32,847 bases of DNA from IMG/VR virus record IMGVR_UViG_3300036846_001359, positions 1 to 32,847 of that record; one strand, 5' to 3'. Shown here piece after piece: positions 13,990 through 22,331 of the stretch. The first letter of the stretch is position 1; every line of letters starts with the position of its first letter. The position numbers were made by a program, and so were the translations under genes. Source of the stretch: a virus. A model generated the notes under the pieces. It was not told the DNA's origin and did no database searches. It worked only from the letters and a program-made list of their open reading frames with translations.

Positions 13990-14116
13990 CAGGCTCCTCC
14001 TGAGTGGTCAGCAGCTTGGCACGCTCCGGCAACAGCCGGGCAAGGTCACTGCGGCGCACAATGTGGTCGACAGAGTCCTTCTTCGTCACGGCTGCTTTTC
14101 CGACTGGTTTACCCAT
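13937..14116 (-). CDS. Small basic hypothetical protein, 59 aa
   Basis: The frame is open further upstream, but ATG 14116 is chosen because the residues before it read as a shadow of the gene at 14086-14304. From there the product is basic and charged (GKPVGKAAVTKKDSVDHIVR, DLARLLPERAKLLTT) and ends in an Arg/Glu-rich tail. It overlaps the gene upstream by 31 bases and the one downstream by 53. There is no clear ribosome site, so expression would depend on coupling. Its codon pattern is good only up to about residue 43. Confidence 0.45.
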   Translation of the reverse strand: MGKPVGKAAVTKKDSVDHIVRRSDLARLLPERAKLLTTQEEPDADRRQPERRRDPPLAD

Positions 14117-14304
14117 GCTGCACAGGCCGGCGTCTTGATGCAAGAACTCCACCACGCCAACTGTTCCTGCTGGGTTAGAACCTGCCTCTCGCGCATGTCG
14201 AGCAAGCGGGACAGGTCCTCGATACGAAGCTGGGAGAAATCCAGCTCCCCACCAACACACGGCACAGTCATCAAGAGCAGGGCCAACAACAGCCACCTCA
14301 GCAT
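14086..14304 (-). CDS. Small exported protein with signal peptide, 72 aa
   Basis: ATG 14304 overlaps the stop of the fibre-like gene by seven bases; ATG 14331 is possible but gives a poorer signal. Residues 1-19 form a signal peptide (MLRWLLLALLLMTVPCVGG), followed by a charged helical mature part (LDFSQLRIEDLSRLLDMRER) with two cysteines (SSCIKTPACAAW) that could form a disulphide in the periplasm. This would suit a periplasmic lysis or envelope protein. It directly follows the fibre-like gene, which also encodes a signal peptide. Confidence 0.65.
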   Translation of the reverse strand: MLRWLLLALLLMTVPCVGGELDFSQLRIEDLSRLLDMRERQVLTQQEQLAWWSSCIKTPACAAWVNQSEKQP

Positions 14305-15803
14305 ATGTGAACTGCCCCCGACGAGTTCCATAGTGTGCCTGGAGCCGCCCCAGTACAGCTTGTCACCATACCAGGCACAACAAGCCCGCCGTTGCCACCG
14401 ATCACGATAACGCCGGTTCCCTTGGGGATAAGCTCCAGGCTCAGATTGGCATCCGCGCCGTTAAGCGAGATCGCGGAGTTCACCCCGGTCTGACCTGCCG
14501 CTAAGTTGAAGCTGGCGTAATTGCCACTCCCCGACGGCGCCAGAGTAACCTCCATCGCCTGAATGCCCGAAAGCAAAGTCTGCAACACACCGGCGTTTGT
14601 GCCCTGGATAAAAAGCAGGGAGGATGTTCCATACACCGTCGAGTCCAAGATGTCCGACCTGATAATCGCACCCGGCCCGTTTGGTGTCTCCCAGACGATC
14701 TGATGCCGACGCGCCAGATCGATCGCCGTCGCCGTCGCGCCATCAGCCCCTAGGGCCGTATTATGGAATACGATCCCCTTGTTAAAGGGTGCCCCATTAT
14801 CAGTGATCCCGATCGCCGCGCTAGCTGCATTGGCAGCAACATTCGTGGTGCCATTAAAGCATCTGAAGGTGCCCACGCCGCAGCCACCACCCGAGGCCAG
14901 CCATGCCGAAATCGCCTGTCCCCCAGGGTTCATGTTGTAGGGGGTGATAGAGACTACGGCTCCCAGCTGCGTCGCATCCAGTTCCATGGCCTGGGCCGTG
15001 CCAGCCCCATCGATGCGGCGGCTCTCCGAATATATCCCCCAACCTGCCGCCGGCGTTGCCGTGTTGAAGTTGAAGTTCCACCCCAGCAGACCGATTGACG
15101 CGTTGACCCCCCCGTTGTTGTCGGTGTTTCGCGACCCGCCGACGACAGCCACCTGACCTGTCGAACTCAGCGACGCCACAGGCGTGTTCACATAGCCATA
15201 CGCATAGGTCGAGAGCCAGTCTGCGGCACCCGCATTAAGGATGCCAACGGCGCCGATCGTCCCCGGCAGCTTCCCATCCTTCAAAGTGAGGCCGCCGTTC
15301 CACACAGCTATACTCCCCGCTGGTGCCGACGGGCTGGTTGGACCTACGACATTGCCGCCACCCGGGCCAGGGAAAGGATAGACCGTACCGTTGAGGGATA
15401 TTTGCAGACCACTTGAGGCTGCCCCTCCTATCGCCCCTACGGCGATGGAAGCGGTATTGGCGCCGGCGTTGGCCGAGACGCACAGATAGTGTCCCGGCGT
15501 CCCCAACGGGCTATCATAAAGACACAGGTTCTCGCCGTTGGGTCCGCTTCCACTAGCAGCAGCGGGGAACGGGTTACCACTCTTGTTGGCCGGCGCAGTC
15601 AAACCCAGCTCATGCGGCAACAGGCCTTGTGGCCTGTCGGCTGCACCGCCGGCATCCATCACCGTGTTGTTGGTCGACCACATGGTGAGATGCTGCGGCA
15701 CCACGCCGCCTTGCTGAAACACTTGAGCGTTGGCACTCATGGCAATTGCCAGGCACGAGAGCTGGGCGAACACCAACCAGCCAACAGTAGCGCGGAGCTT
15801 CAT
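14298..15803 (-). CDS. Glycine-rich fibre-like protein with an N-terminal signal peptide
   Basis: ATG 15803 overlaps the previous stop as ATGA and opens a clear Sec signal (MKLRATVGWLVFAQLSCLAI...ANA), with likely cleavage after ANA before QVFQQGG. The mature part (about 475 residues) is rich in Gly, Ala, Asn, Ser and Thr, with short beta-strand segments (NGTVYPFPGPGG, GSIAVWNGGLTL, GTGVIVIGGNGG) as in phage tail fibres or beta-helical spikes, and a short C-terminal end with cysteines (SCTGAAPGTLWNSSGAVHIC). The QQGG-V-x-P-x-H-x-x-x-W-x-T-N-x-x-x-x-DAG opening resembles phage fibre-like proteins of alphaproteobacteria. A signal peptide on a virion fibre is unexpected: it may be exported to the cell surface instead of assembling in the cytoplasm. 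Confidence 0.75.
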   Translation of the reverse strand: MKLRATVGWLVFAQLSCLAIAMSANAQVFQQGGVVPQHLTMWSTNNTVMDAGGAADRPQGLLPHELGLTAPANKSGNPFPAAASGSGPNGENLCLYDSPLGTPGHYLCVSANAGANTASIAVGAIGGAASSGLQISLNGTVYPFPGPGGGNVVGPTSPSAPAGSIAVWNGGLTLKDGKLPGTIGAVGILNAGAADWLSTYAYGYVNTPVASLSSTGQVAVVGGSRNTDNNGGVNASIGLLGWNFNFNTATPAAGWGIYSESRRIDGAGTAQAMELDATQLGAVVSITPYNMNPGGQAISAWLASGGGCGVGTFRCFNGTTNVAANAASAAIGITDNGAPFNKGIVFHNTALGADGATATAIDLARRHQIVWETPNGPGAIIRSDILDSTVYGTSSLLFIQGTNAGVLQTLLSGIQAMEVTLAPSGSGNYASFNLAAGQTGVNSAISLNGADANLSLELIPKGTGVIVIGGNGGLVVPGMVTSCTGAAPGTLWNSSGAVHIC

Positions 15804-16177
15804 CCTCGCACCCTGTATTCCAACAAGATCATGGGCAGGACCACGCCCACCGAGAACACCCCGAAGACACCGGCGCTCCACACATCGGTAACCTTCCAGC
15901 CCAGCGCGAAGGCCCCGACGACGGCCACCATCATAAAGAACCGGACAGCCAGGATGCGGCTGATCACCTCGAAGACCGCCGCCACCCTGACATCTCTAGG
16001 CGTGGCCCGGACGGGTGCTGGTGGAGGAGACGCCGGGTCTATCGTGGGGGGCGGCCCCAATTGGCCGTCTTCGCTGGGGTCTCTTGATGAGCGAGGCCTC
16101 CGGCGGTCCGGCGCTATCCTCTCGCTCACCACTTCCAGCCGGCGCGGCTCCCCCGGAAAGCTGTTCTCGGAACTCAT
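15800..16177 (-). CDS. Two-helix membrane protein, holin candidate, 125 aa
   Basis: ATG 16177 with GAGAGG upstream is chosen; the frame is open to 16225. The first 70 residues are polar, disordered and proline/arginine-rich; residues about 71-120 hold two hydrophobic helices (AVRFFMMVAVVGAFALGW and AGVFGVFSVGVVLPMILL) separated by a short turn, followed by the charged tail EYRVRG. Two helices and a charged C-terminus suit a class II holin, and the gene lies in the late operon among exported proteins, but no endolysin gene stands beside it. It overlaps the 3' half of the preceding gene in a different frame by 182 bases. Confidence 0.6.
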   Translation of the reverse strand: MSSENSFPGEPRRLEVVSERIAPDRRRPRSSRDPSEDGQLGPPPTIDPASPPPAPVRATPRDVRVAAVFEVISRILAVRFFMMVAVVGAFALGWKVTDVWSAGVFGVFSVGVVLPMILLEYRVRG

Positions 16178-16358
16178 CGAAGCCGTTCCTCTCGTCGGGC
16201 ATGTTGAGCCGGTTCTTGACCGCAACCCACCGCGTGGCAGCCTGCATGACCGCCAGCCGCTTGTCGAGCGGCAGGCCTGCGGCCTCCTCGATAATTTCCC
16301 GCATCATCGCGTCGGCCCCGTCGACCACATCGCTCCGCTGCCCCAGGCTGTTCGCCAT
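15996..16358 (-). CDS. Hypothetical protein, 120 aa, overlapping the membrane-protein gene
   Basis: ATG 16358 overlaps the stop of the giant virion gene as ATGA. The first 65 residues are a helical domain (DGADAMMREIIEEAAGLPLD, KRLAVMQAATRWVAVKNRLN, PDERNGFDEFREQL); the rest is disordered and arginine/proline-rich and shares its DNA with the two-helix membrane protein in another frame. Either both genes are real with a long out-of-frame overlap or the C-terminal tail is translated by default. Function unknown. Confidence 0.6.
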   Translation of the reverse strand: MANSLGQRSDVVDGADAMMREIIEEAAGLPLDKRLAVMQAATRWVAVKNRLNMPDERNGFDEFREQLSGGAAPAGSGEREDSAGPPEASLIKRPQRRRPIGAAPHDRPGVSSTSTRPGHA

Positions 16359-19300
16359 CACTTCTCCTTCAGCCTACGCCGGTAATCTTTCAGTTCTTGC
16401 ATCTGTTCAAAGCGCTCGATCTTCTTCGGGTTGGTGATGACCACGGGGGCCGGTACGAACCCGAAGAAGCTCATCAAGTAGGGGAACCAGTCAGCATGCT
16501 CCTTCGCCTGCCGCTGCGCCCCCCGAAAGCTGAAAGGCGTGGCCGAATACGCCAGATACTTGCCGAACTGAAGACCACCGTAAGTCTTGTCCAAGTCCGA
16601 GACGATGGCCCCACCATAATAATCCTTGTTATTGTACAACTCCAGCATCGTCGACCACAGCGGGTGCAGCTTGTTCATCAAGGTGCCGCCGGGACTGTTG
16701 TTATAGCCCACCACATCCTTCACATAGGTCGGCATCGCCAGTCTCTCTTTGGTTCCCTCCGGCGTGCTCCTTCCCGTCGGCGGATAGAAGTAGTCGACCA
16801 TGCCCTGCGGGCCTTTGCCCGTGAACAAATAGGTCAGGATGGCTCCCTGCCACGCAACAACAATGGGCAGCGCTATCGAATAGCGGGCGCGGTCTGTCAT
16901 CTCGGCGATGTTGCCTCCCGTCGACAGGTGGTAGCCAAACTGCGTCAGGTCGGCCAGACCTCCGCCCAACTCCCGTATCGTGCCCAGGTTCCAACCCACC
17001 GCACGCACCGCCAAGAAGGACGTATCCTTCAACATGCGGTCCCAGAACAGATTGTCGTAGACCATCTCGCCCATCCGATTATCCACGCTCTCCCAGGCCC
17101 GCTGCGCAAAGGTATCAAACTCGGCATTCGTCGGCCCCGGATGGCTCTGCATAAAGGTCGCCCTATCAACACCGGGGTTCTTCCGCGAGAACTCCTGCCA
17201 GGCCGCCTCTGCATGGCCCTGGACAAACTCCCGTGCCATATCCCGCATGACCCCCAGCTTTGCCAGCGGGACAAACTGGGTCATGATCGGCTCGGCCACA
17301 GTCTCTATCGTCCGCGACGCCAGCTTCAACCCGGTCAGGACTGCCCGCGTCGGCATCGAATACTTCTCGGTAGACCCGAATGTCTCCTTGATGCTCTCCC
17401 AGATGTAGCCTTCATAGGGTCCCTTGCCGGCCAGGTTCTTCCCCAGCTGCGCCGGCTTCCACGCTCTTAGAAAGCCACCCATGCCGTTGGATCGGTGGAT
17501 CATGTCCATGTTCACCCGGCCACCGCTGTGCAGAAAGAACTTGACCGCTGCTGCGCGGTCAGCCGTCAAACTCATAGGATCATCGACATACTTCATGATG
17601 TCGCGGCGGAACTCCCTGCCCCGCGCAACATTCCTCACGCCGGCATAGATACCCAGGGGTGTGGCCGCCGCCAGCCCCAGGTCGGCGGCATGCTGCAAGT
17701 CCCCCCGGTAAAGCGCCCGAGGGATCATCGTCAGCGCCGACACCGCGTTCTCGATGCTCACCATCCCCAGATGGAAGAAGCTGAGGCCCAGCTGCAACTG
17801 ATTAAAGCTGTTGGCAAAGCCTCTCATCGAGTCCACCAAGTCCCGGTTCTTAAAGCCCTCCGACACAAAGTTGTTAAAGACCGTCGCCACCTGCTCCGGC
17901 GCAAACCACCCCCCCAGATACCTCAGCCCTGGAAAGACCTTGTGGAAGTGCTCCTCAAAGCTCTGGACCCGGTCAGCCCCCGCTGTCACCAGACTGGGCT
18001 TCACATTGTCGACCACCCCCCGCAACGCCCTGTTCGCCGGCTGCGCCAACCAGTCCTTCAGCGCCTTGTCGGCATCGGGCGCGATCTGCTTCAACAAGTC
18101 GGGAGCGTGCCAGTAGGCATGAAAGAGATTGGCGATCCGCTCATCTTGGTTGATCAGGTAGTCGTAGTATTCCTGCACCTTGGGGTTCTGCCGGGCCGCC
18201 GCCAGGAGCGAGGCCTCATCCATCCCGCTGCGGGCTATCCCTAGCTTCCGCAGCCCCTCCCAGGCGGCCGGGAAGTTGTTCCTGAAGTAGTCGGCAAGGT
18301 GATGCTGGAACTCGATGTGATGCCCGATCTCGTGCATCATGATGCCTTCGTAGGTGCCGAACTGCGCCACTAGTTCCGGCAACCTCGACGCATAGCCTTG
18401 TGTCATCGGGTGCGCCTGCAAGTAGGGGTCCTCGCTTCGCAGCGGCCTCTTGGGATCGATACCTAGGAACCTGGCAACGTCCTCCACCCCTTTCCGCAAC
18501 TTCTTGTCAAAGCCCTCCTGGTGAATGGCCTCGGCCCTGAAAGTCTTATCCACCTCCGCCGGCATCAAGTGGGCCTCGAAGAACTTGTCGTTGAGCTTGA
18601 CCATGCCGAGGTCGGCGGCCTCTCTCTCCTTATTCCAGGGGAAGAACTTGGCGATGCCCGTCCCCTTCATCTCCTGGCCCTGCAACTTGCCATAGACATG
18701 GTGCATGATGCCGTCGTGCCGGACGAGGAACGCGTCGATGGGGTTGGTGAACTTCAGCTCAAGACCTTTGTCCAAACTAGCCTGCAACGTCGGCACAGTC
18801 CTCGGCAGGAGGCCAGCGGCTCCCTTGGACCCCTGCATCGGCCGCCGGCTGCGCGATGCCGCTACCGCCCGCTCATGCTCCTCCCACAACCCAATCGCCT
18901 TCTCCGGGTCCTTGAACTGCCGCGACCAATACTCGCCGGTCGCCCGTGACAGGGACCCCACGGCGACCAGCATCTCCTCGTCCCGGTCGACCCACCGTCT
19001 CAAGACATCCGCCATCGGCTGAAGGCCGGTCAGCACCTTCGGGTCCGTCGGCGACAACGCATGAGGTTCGCCAGACATCAGCAGCTGGAAGTTGATCCCC
19101 TCCTCCGGGGTCATCCGCTTGGCCACATGCTGGAAAGGCTCCAGCTCGTCCCGCACCTTCTGCTCCATCAGCGCCCGCATGGTTTGATGGCGTCTTATAA
19201 CCTCGGCGAACTTGGCCGGCGTCTTGAGCCACTTGTTTAGCGGAACGCCTAAGCCAGCGTCGGGACCCTCCTTGATAAACTTCTCCGTGCTGCGCAGCGG

Positions 19301-20065
19301 CATCATCCCGCCCGCCGGGTCCGGCACCAGGCTCGGCACCTTCTGCCGCCTTGTAGAAGCCGACACCAACGACTCGACACCCTGACCGAACCTGCTCTCC
19401 CTCACCTGTTCAAGGCCCTTGCCCACCAGCGACGCCGGCTGGCCCAGCTTGCTCACGCCCAACGTGCTCTGGACAGCGGGCATCTTCCCCACCAACCCCA
19501 GCAGCGGGTCGGCAAAGACTTGCGCCGCCATCGTCCCCACCTCACCTACCCGGTGCGCCAGGCCCGGCACCTTGGTCACTCGCTCCAGCGGCTCCCCCAC
19601 CACTTCTTCCGCAGCGGCCTGAAGCGGCGAGGTCACCATGCCGACGCCGCCGCCCAGCGTCCTCAGCACCTGCCACGCTCTTCCTTGAAGGGAGTGCCTC
19701 TTCCACTGCTCCTTGAGCGAGTCCTTCAACTCGTTGAAGTTCTCGTAGAGGTCCTGCCGCACCAGCCCGAAGTATTCGGGCACCAGGTCGCTCAAACCCA
19801 TGCCGTGTGGATAGCGGTGAGCCAGGACCGGATCAAAGCCCTGCGGCCCATACGGCGTCTTCCAGCCTGTTGCTGCACTCGGGGCAGGTGTCACCTCGGG
19901 AGTAGCACTGCCCCTCCCAGCTCGTTGGCGAAAAAGCTCCGAGGCCGACGGTGGCTCGGAAGGTGTCGCAGGAGCAGCCGGACCAGGTGCGACGCTAGAT
20001 CTTCGTTGCGCACGCTCGCGGAAAAGCTGCGAGTTATCCGAGACAACAACATCATCCTCGGCCAC
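16358..20065 (-). CDS. Giant internal virion protein with an HEIGHH metallopeptidase motif
   Basis: GTG 20065, just after the upstream stop, is chosen; TTG 20080 would add five residues. The protein (about 1235 aa) has a disordered N-terminus with two similar SQLFRERA / SELFRQRA segments, long helical parts, and near residue 578 the zincin motif HEIGHH within TYEGIMMHEIGHHIEFQHHL, consistent with a zinc protease. The C-terminal third is rich in aromatic and amphipathic segments (SFFHLGMVSIENAVSAL, TSFLAVRAVGWNLGTIREL, IVVAWQGAILTYLF) as in large ejected proteins of short-tailed phages. Placed after two other large internal proteins, it is probably ejected into the host; the protease might act on envelope or host proteins. 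Confidence 0.8.
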   Translation of the reverse strand: MAEDDVVVSDNSQLFRERAQRRSSVAPGPAAPATPSEPPSASELFRQRAGRGSATPEVTPAPSAATGWKTPYGPQGFDPVLAHRYPHGMGLSDLVPEYFGLVRQDLYENFNELKDSLKEQWKRHSLQGRAWQVLRTLGGGVGMVTSPLQAAAEEVVGEPLERVTKVPGLAHRVGEVGTMAAQVFADPLLGLVGKMPAVQSTLGVSKLGQPASLVGKGLEQVRESRFGQGVESLVSASTRRQKVPSLVPDPAGGMMPLRSTEKFIKEGPDAGLGVPLNKWLKTPAKFAEVIRRHQTMRALMEQKVRDELEPFQHVAKRMTPEEGINFQLLMSGEPHALSPTDPKVLTGLQPMADVLRRWVDRDEEMLVAVGSLSRATGEYWSRQFKDPEKAIGLWEEHERAVAASRSRRPMQGSKGAAGLLPRTVPTLQASLDKGLELKFTNPIDAFLVRHDGIMHHVYGKLQGQEMKGTGIAKFFPWNKEREAADLGMVKLNDKFFEAHLMPAEVDKTFRAEAIHQEGFDKKLRKGVEDVARFLGIDPKRPLRSEDPYLQAHPMTQGYASRLPELVAQFGTYEGIMMHEIGHHIEFQHHLADYFRNNFPAAWEGLRKLGIARSGMDEASLLAAARQNPKVQEYYDYLINQDERIANLFHAYWHAPDLLKQIAPDADKALKDWLAQPANRALRGVVDNVKPSLVTAGADRVQSFEEHFHKVFPGLRYLGGWFAPEQVATVFNNFVSEGFKNRDLVDSMRGFANSFNQLQLGLSFFHLGMVSIENAVSALTMIPRALYRGDLQHAADLGLAAATPLGIYAGVRNVARGREFRRDIMKYVDDPMSLTADRAAAVKFFLHSGGRVNMDMIHRSNGMGGFLRAWKPAQLGKNLAGKGPYEGYIWESIKETFGSTEKYSMPTRAVLTGLKLASRTIETVAEPIMTQFVPLAKLGVMRDMAREFVQGHAEAAWQEFSRKNPGVDRATFMQSHPGPTNAEFDTFAQRAWESVDNRMGEMVYDNLFWDRMLKDTSFLAVRAVGWNLGTIRELGGGLADLTQFGYHLSTGGNIAEMTDRARYSIALPIVVAWQGAILTYLFTGKGPQGMVDYFYPPTGRSTPEGTKERLAMPTYVKDVVGYNNSPGGTLMNKLHPLWSTMLELYNNKDYYGGAIVSDLDKTYGGLQFGKYLAYSATPFSFRGAQRQAKEHADWFPYLMSFFGFVPAPVVITNPKKIERFEQMQELKDYRRRLKEK

Positions 20066-20069
20066 AATT

Positions 20070-22328
20070 CTACCTGCCAACCTGTGGGGCTAGGCCGAGA
20101 GGCATCCCACCATAGTCTCCGCCGGCCGGAGCATCACCCGGCAGATAAGACGAGGCCGGAGCCGCCACCGGACCCGATGTCGTCCCTGTCTCCTCCGGCC
20201 ACACCGCATCGAAGTCGTCTTCACTCAGACCAAAGCGGGCAGCGTACTTGGCGAAGTAAGCCTTGGCCGTCTCCCTGCTTACTCCCCCGTCCCTACCCTC
20301 GACGATCTTGTCGGCCAGCTCTTGGGCATCGCGGGGTTCCGCTTGCTGTCCCGCCGCCGGCCCCGTCGGCGTCTGCTCACCGACAACATACTGCCGGCCC
20401 CGGTTCTTTGGCTTGGTCGCCGTCTCGTATTGCTTGATGAGCTGCGCATTGCGGGCGACATCACTCCCCGGCTTGACCAGCGCGTTGTAGAGCTTGATCT
20501 GGTCGTCGGTGTAGCCCTTGGCCTTTAGCGCCGCCTCGTCCAGTGCGCCATCCGGCGCAGCCCGTCCCAGCGCAACATCCCTTCTAAAGCTCTTTGGCCA
20601 GTGGTCGGCGTCGAGGTCCTCACGGGCGGCATCAATTTGGTCGTTCATCTCCTGCTGCGGCGTCGTCAACCCCCCCTGGACCGTGCGACTAAAGGTCGCC
20701 GCCTGCCGCTGCAACTCCAGCTTCTCGGCATCATTCAAATCACGGCCGCCCACCTCCGCCTGCTTATTCCGGTACAGGTTCTTGTAGTAAACCTTGGCGT
20801 TGCCGGTCATCCCATACGAACCGTCCTTCTTGTCCTGGGCATCCTCGACAAAGCCATCCATGTCCCGCTGGTACTTCAGTCGCAACTCCTCCCTTCTCAA
20901 CTGGGTCAGGTCGTTCTTCTCGATCCGCTCATACACTTCCTTCCACTGGTTGGACTGGGCCAGCCGGAGGTCCTGGTCCATTTGCCACAGCCTGAAGTAA
21001 TCGGTCAATTTGTGCTGCTTCTCAGCATCCGTCAGCGTCATGTCCTGCACGATGTTCTGGATGCCCTGGTTCTGCATCTCGAACGCCGTGTGGGCCATGT
21101 TGGTCTGGGTCTTCCACAGGTCGACATTGTTGGCGAACTGGGCATCATTGCCCTCCTTCAACCCCTGGAGGGCACCCGACATCGCGTTGATCGCCCCCAG
21201 CCCCGGTCTTCGTGTGGCGAAGCCGCCCATCGCCACCAGGAACGTGAGAAGAGGCGTGATCCCACTGGCAGCTTCCATCGGTGTCCGCGACGTAGGCATC
21301 TTGGTAGACAGCTGCTGATACTGCTTGGCCAATCTATCGGACTCGTCCATCGCCTCATGCAGGCGCTTGTGCATCTCCTCCGACGCCGGGTCGCTGGCCC
21401 GGATGATCTTCTCCAGTTCAGTCATCCTGACGCGGCCCGCGTCAATAGCTTCCTGATTGGTCCGCTGCATATTGGCGAAGGCCTCATCAGAGCGGGCCTG
21501 ACCGGCACTCCCCTGTCCCAACGTCGGCCACAGGCTATGTAGGACATTGTCGATGCTCGCAAACTGCCCCGCCTTGAAGTCCGCCAGCAGATCATGCCCG
21601 GTATGGGTCTTGTACGCCTGGGCCGCCAGCAACAGGTTGCCCTTGACTTGGTTCTCCGGCGTCATTCGCGTGTCGCCATTGAGGAACTGCGGCACGATTG
21701 TCTTTGTCCAGGTGTCAACCTCGTCCTGGAAGTACCCGTAGGCCGTCGTCCGATCGCCCGTTGGCCCCCTATCACCTTGCCAACCCAGCACATAAGGGTG
21801 GTTGGTGTTGGCTCCTTCCCATGGTTTGCCATTGTAAAGCTCGGTGAACGCGCCGGTGCCCTGGCTTTTGTGCTCTCCCTTGGTGATGTAGTTGGCGAGT
21901 GATGCCCAGTCAGCGGCCGTCTCCTTGGGAAAACCAGACCTCACCGCCAGATCGGCCGTGACCGCTCCTGGCCACCCACCCGTTGGCGGCTGCTGCGCAC
22001 CACTGCTGGGATAAAGCGACGAGGCCGGCGGCTGCACCCCGGGTGCGTCAGTCGAGAAGGTGGCAGGGGCCTGCCCGTGTGGCCGCAGGTTGCTGACATC
22101 GTCCTTGTTGGCCGGTGTCTTGCCCTCGGGGTCGGGCCGCTCAACTTCCTTGCCCTCCGCTTCTGGAGGGGGGACTGGCTTGACCGGCACGATGGGCTTG
22201 TAGTCGGTAAGCTCCTTTGGCGGCTTGACGGCCGGCAGGCCCGACAGCAGACCGCTCGGCTTCACTTTAGGCGTGTTGCCGTAGATGCCCTCGATGCCAC
22301 CCAGCGGGTCGGCAAAGAACCCGGTCAT
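20070..22328 (-). CDS. Internal virion protein with a lambda-lysozyme-like (GH104) domain
   Basis: ATG 22328 lies just after the upstream stop. The 752-residue protein has a proline-rich N-terminus to about residue 120, then a lysozyme-like domain at about 140-280: candidate catalytic Glu in NYITKGEHKSQG (E152), NHPYVLGW, TTAYGYFQDEVDTW, TPENQVKGNLLLAA and IDNVLHSLWPTLGQG, which follow the order of motifs in lambda R-type transglycosylases (the I-x-x-x-L/C-x-x-x-W-x-x-LP/LG ending is especially alike). The rest is helical and charged, with coiled coils at about 280-500. It probably opens peptidoglycan during DNA ejection. It is not a free endolysin, being far too large and placed between internal virion genes. 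Confidence 0.82.
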   Translation of the reverse strand: MTGFFADPLGGIEGIYGNTPKVKPSGLLSGLPAVKPPKELTDYKPIVPVKPVPPPEAEGKEVERPDPEGKTPANKDDVSNLRPHGQAPATFSTDAPGVQPPASSLYPSSGAQQPPTGGWPGAVTADLAVRSGFPKETAADWASLANYITKGEHKSQGTGAFTELYNGKPWEGANTNHPYVLGWQGDRGPTGDRTTAYGYFQDEVDTWTKTIVPQFLNGDTRMTPENQVKGNLLLAAQAYKTHTGHDLLADFKAGQFASIDNVLHSLWPTLGQGSAGQARSDEAFANMQRTNQEAIDAGRVRMTELEKIIRASDPASEEMHKRLHEAMDESDRLAKQYQQLSTKMPTSRTPMEAASGITPLLTFLVAMGGFATRRPGLGAINAMSGALQGLKEGNDAQFANNVDLWKTQTNMAHTAFEMQNQGIQNIVQDMTLTDAEKQHKLTDYFRLWQMDQDLRLAQSNQWKEVYERIEKNDLTQLRREELRLKYQRDMDGFVEDAQDKKDGSYGMTGNAKVYYKNLYRNKQAEVGGRDLNDAEKLELQRQAATFSRTVQGGLTTPQQEMNDQIDAAREDLDADHWPKSFRRDVALGRAAPDGALDEAALKAKGYTDDQIKLYNALVKPGSDVARNAQLIKQYETATKPKNRGRQYVVGEQTPTGPAAGQQAEPRDAQELADKIVEGRDGGVSRETAKAYFAKYAARFGLSEDDFDAVWPEETGTTSGPVAAPASSYLPGDAPAGGDYGGMPLGLAPQVGR

Positions 22329-22331
22329 GGC

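Noticed and set aside
16397-17470. Long + strand open frame opposite the giant virion protein
   Set aside because: Arg/His/Leu/Pro-rich mirror composition, no ribosome site, and the - strand frame is the clear gene.
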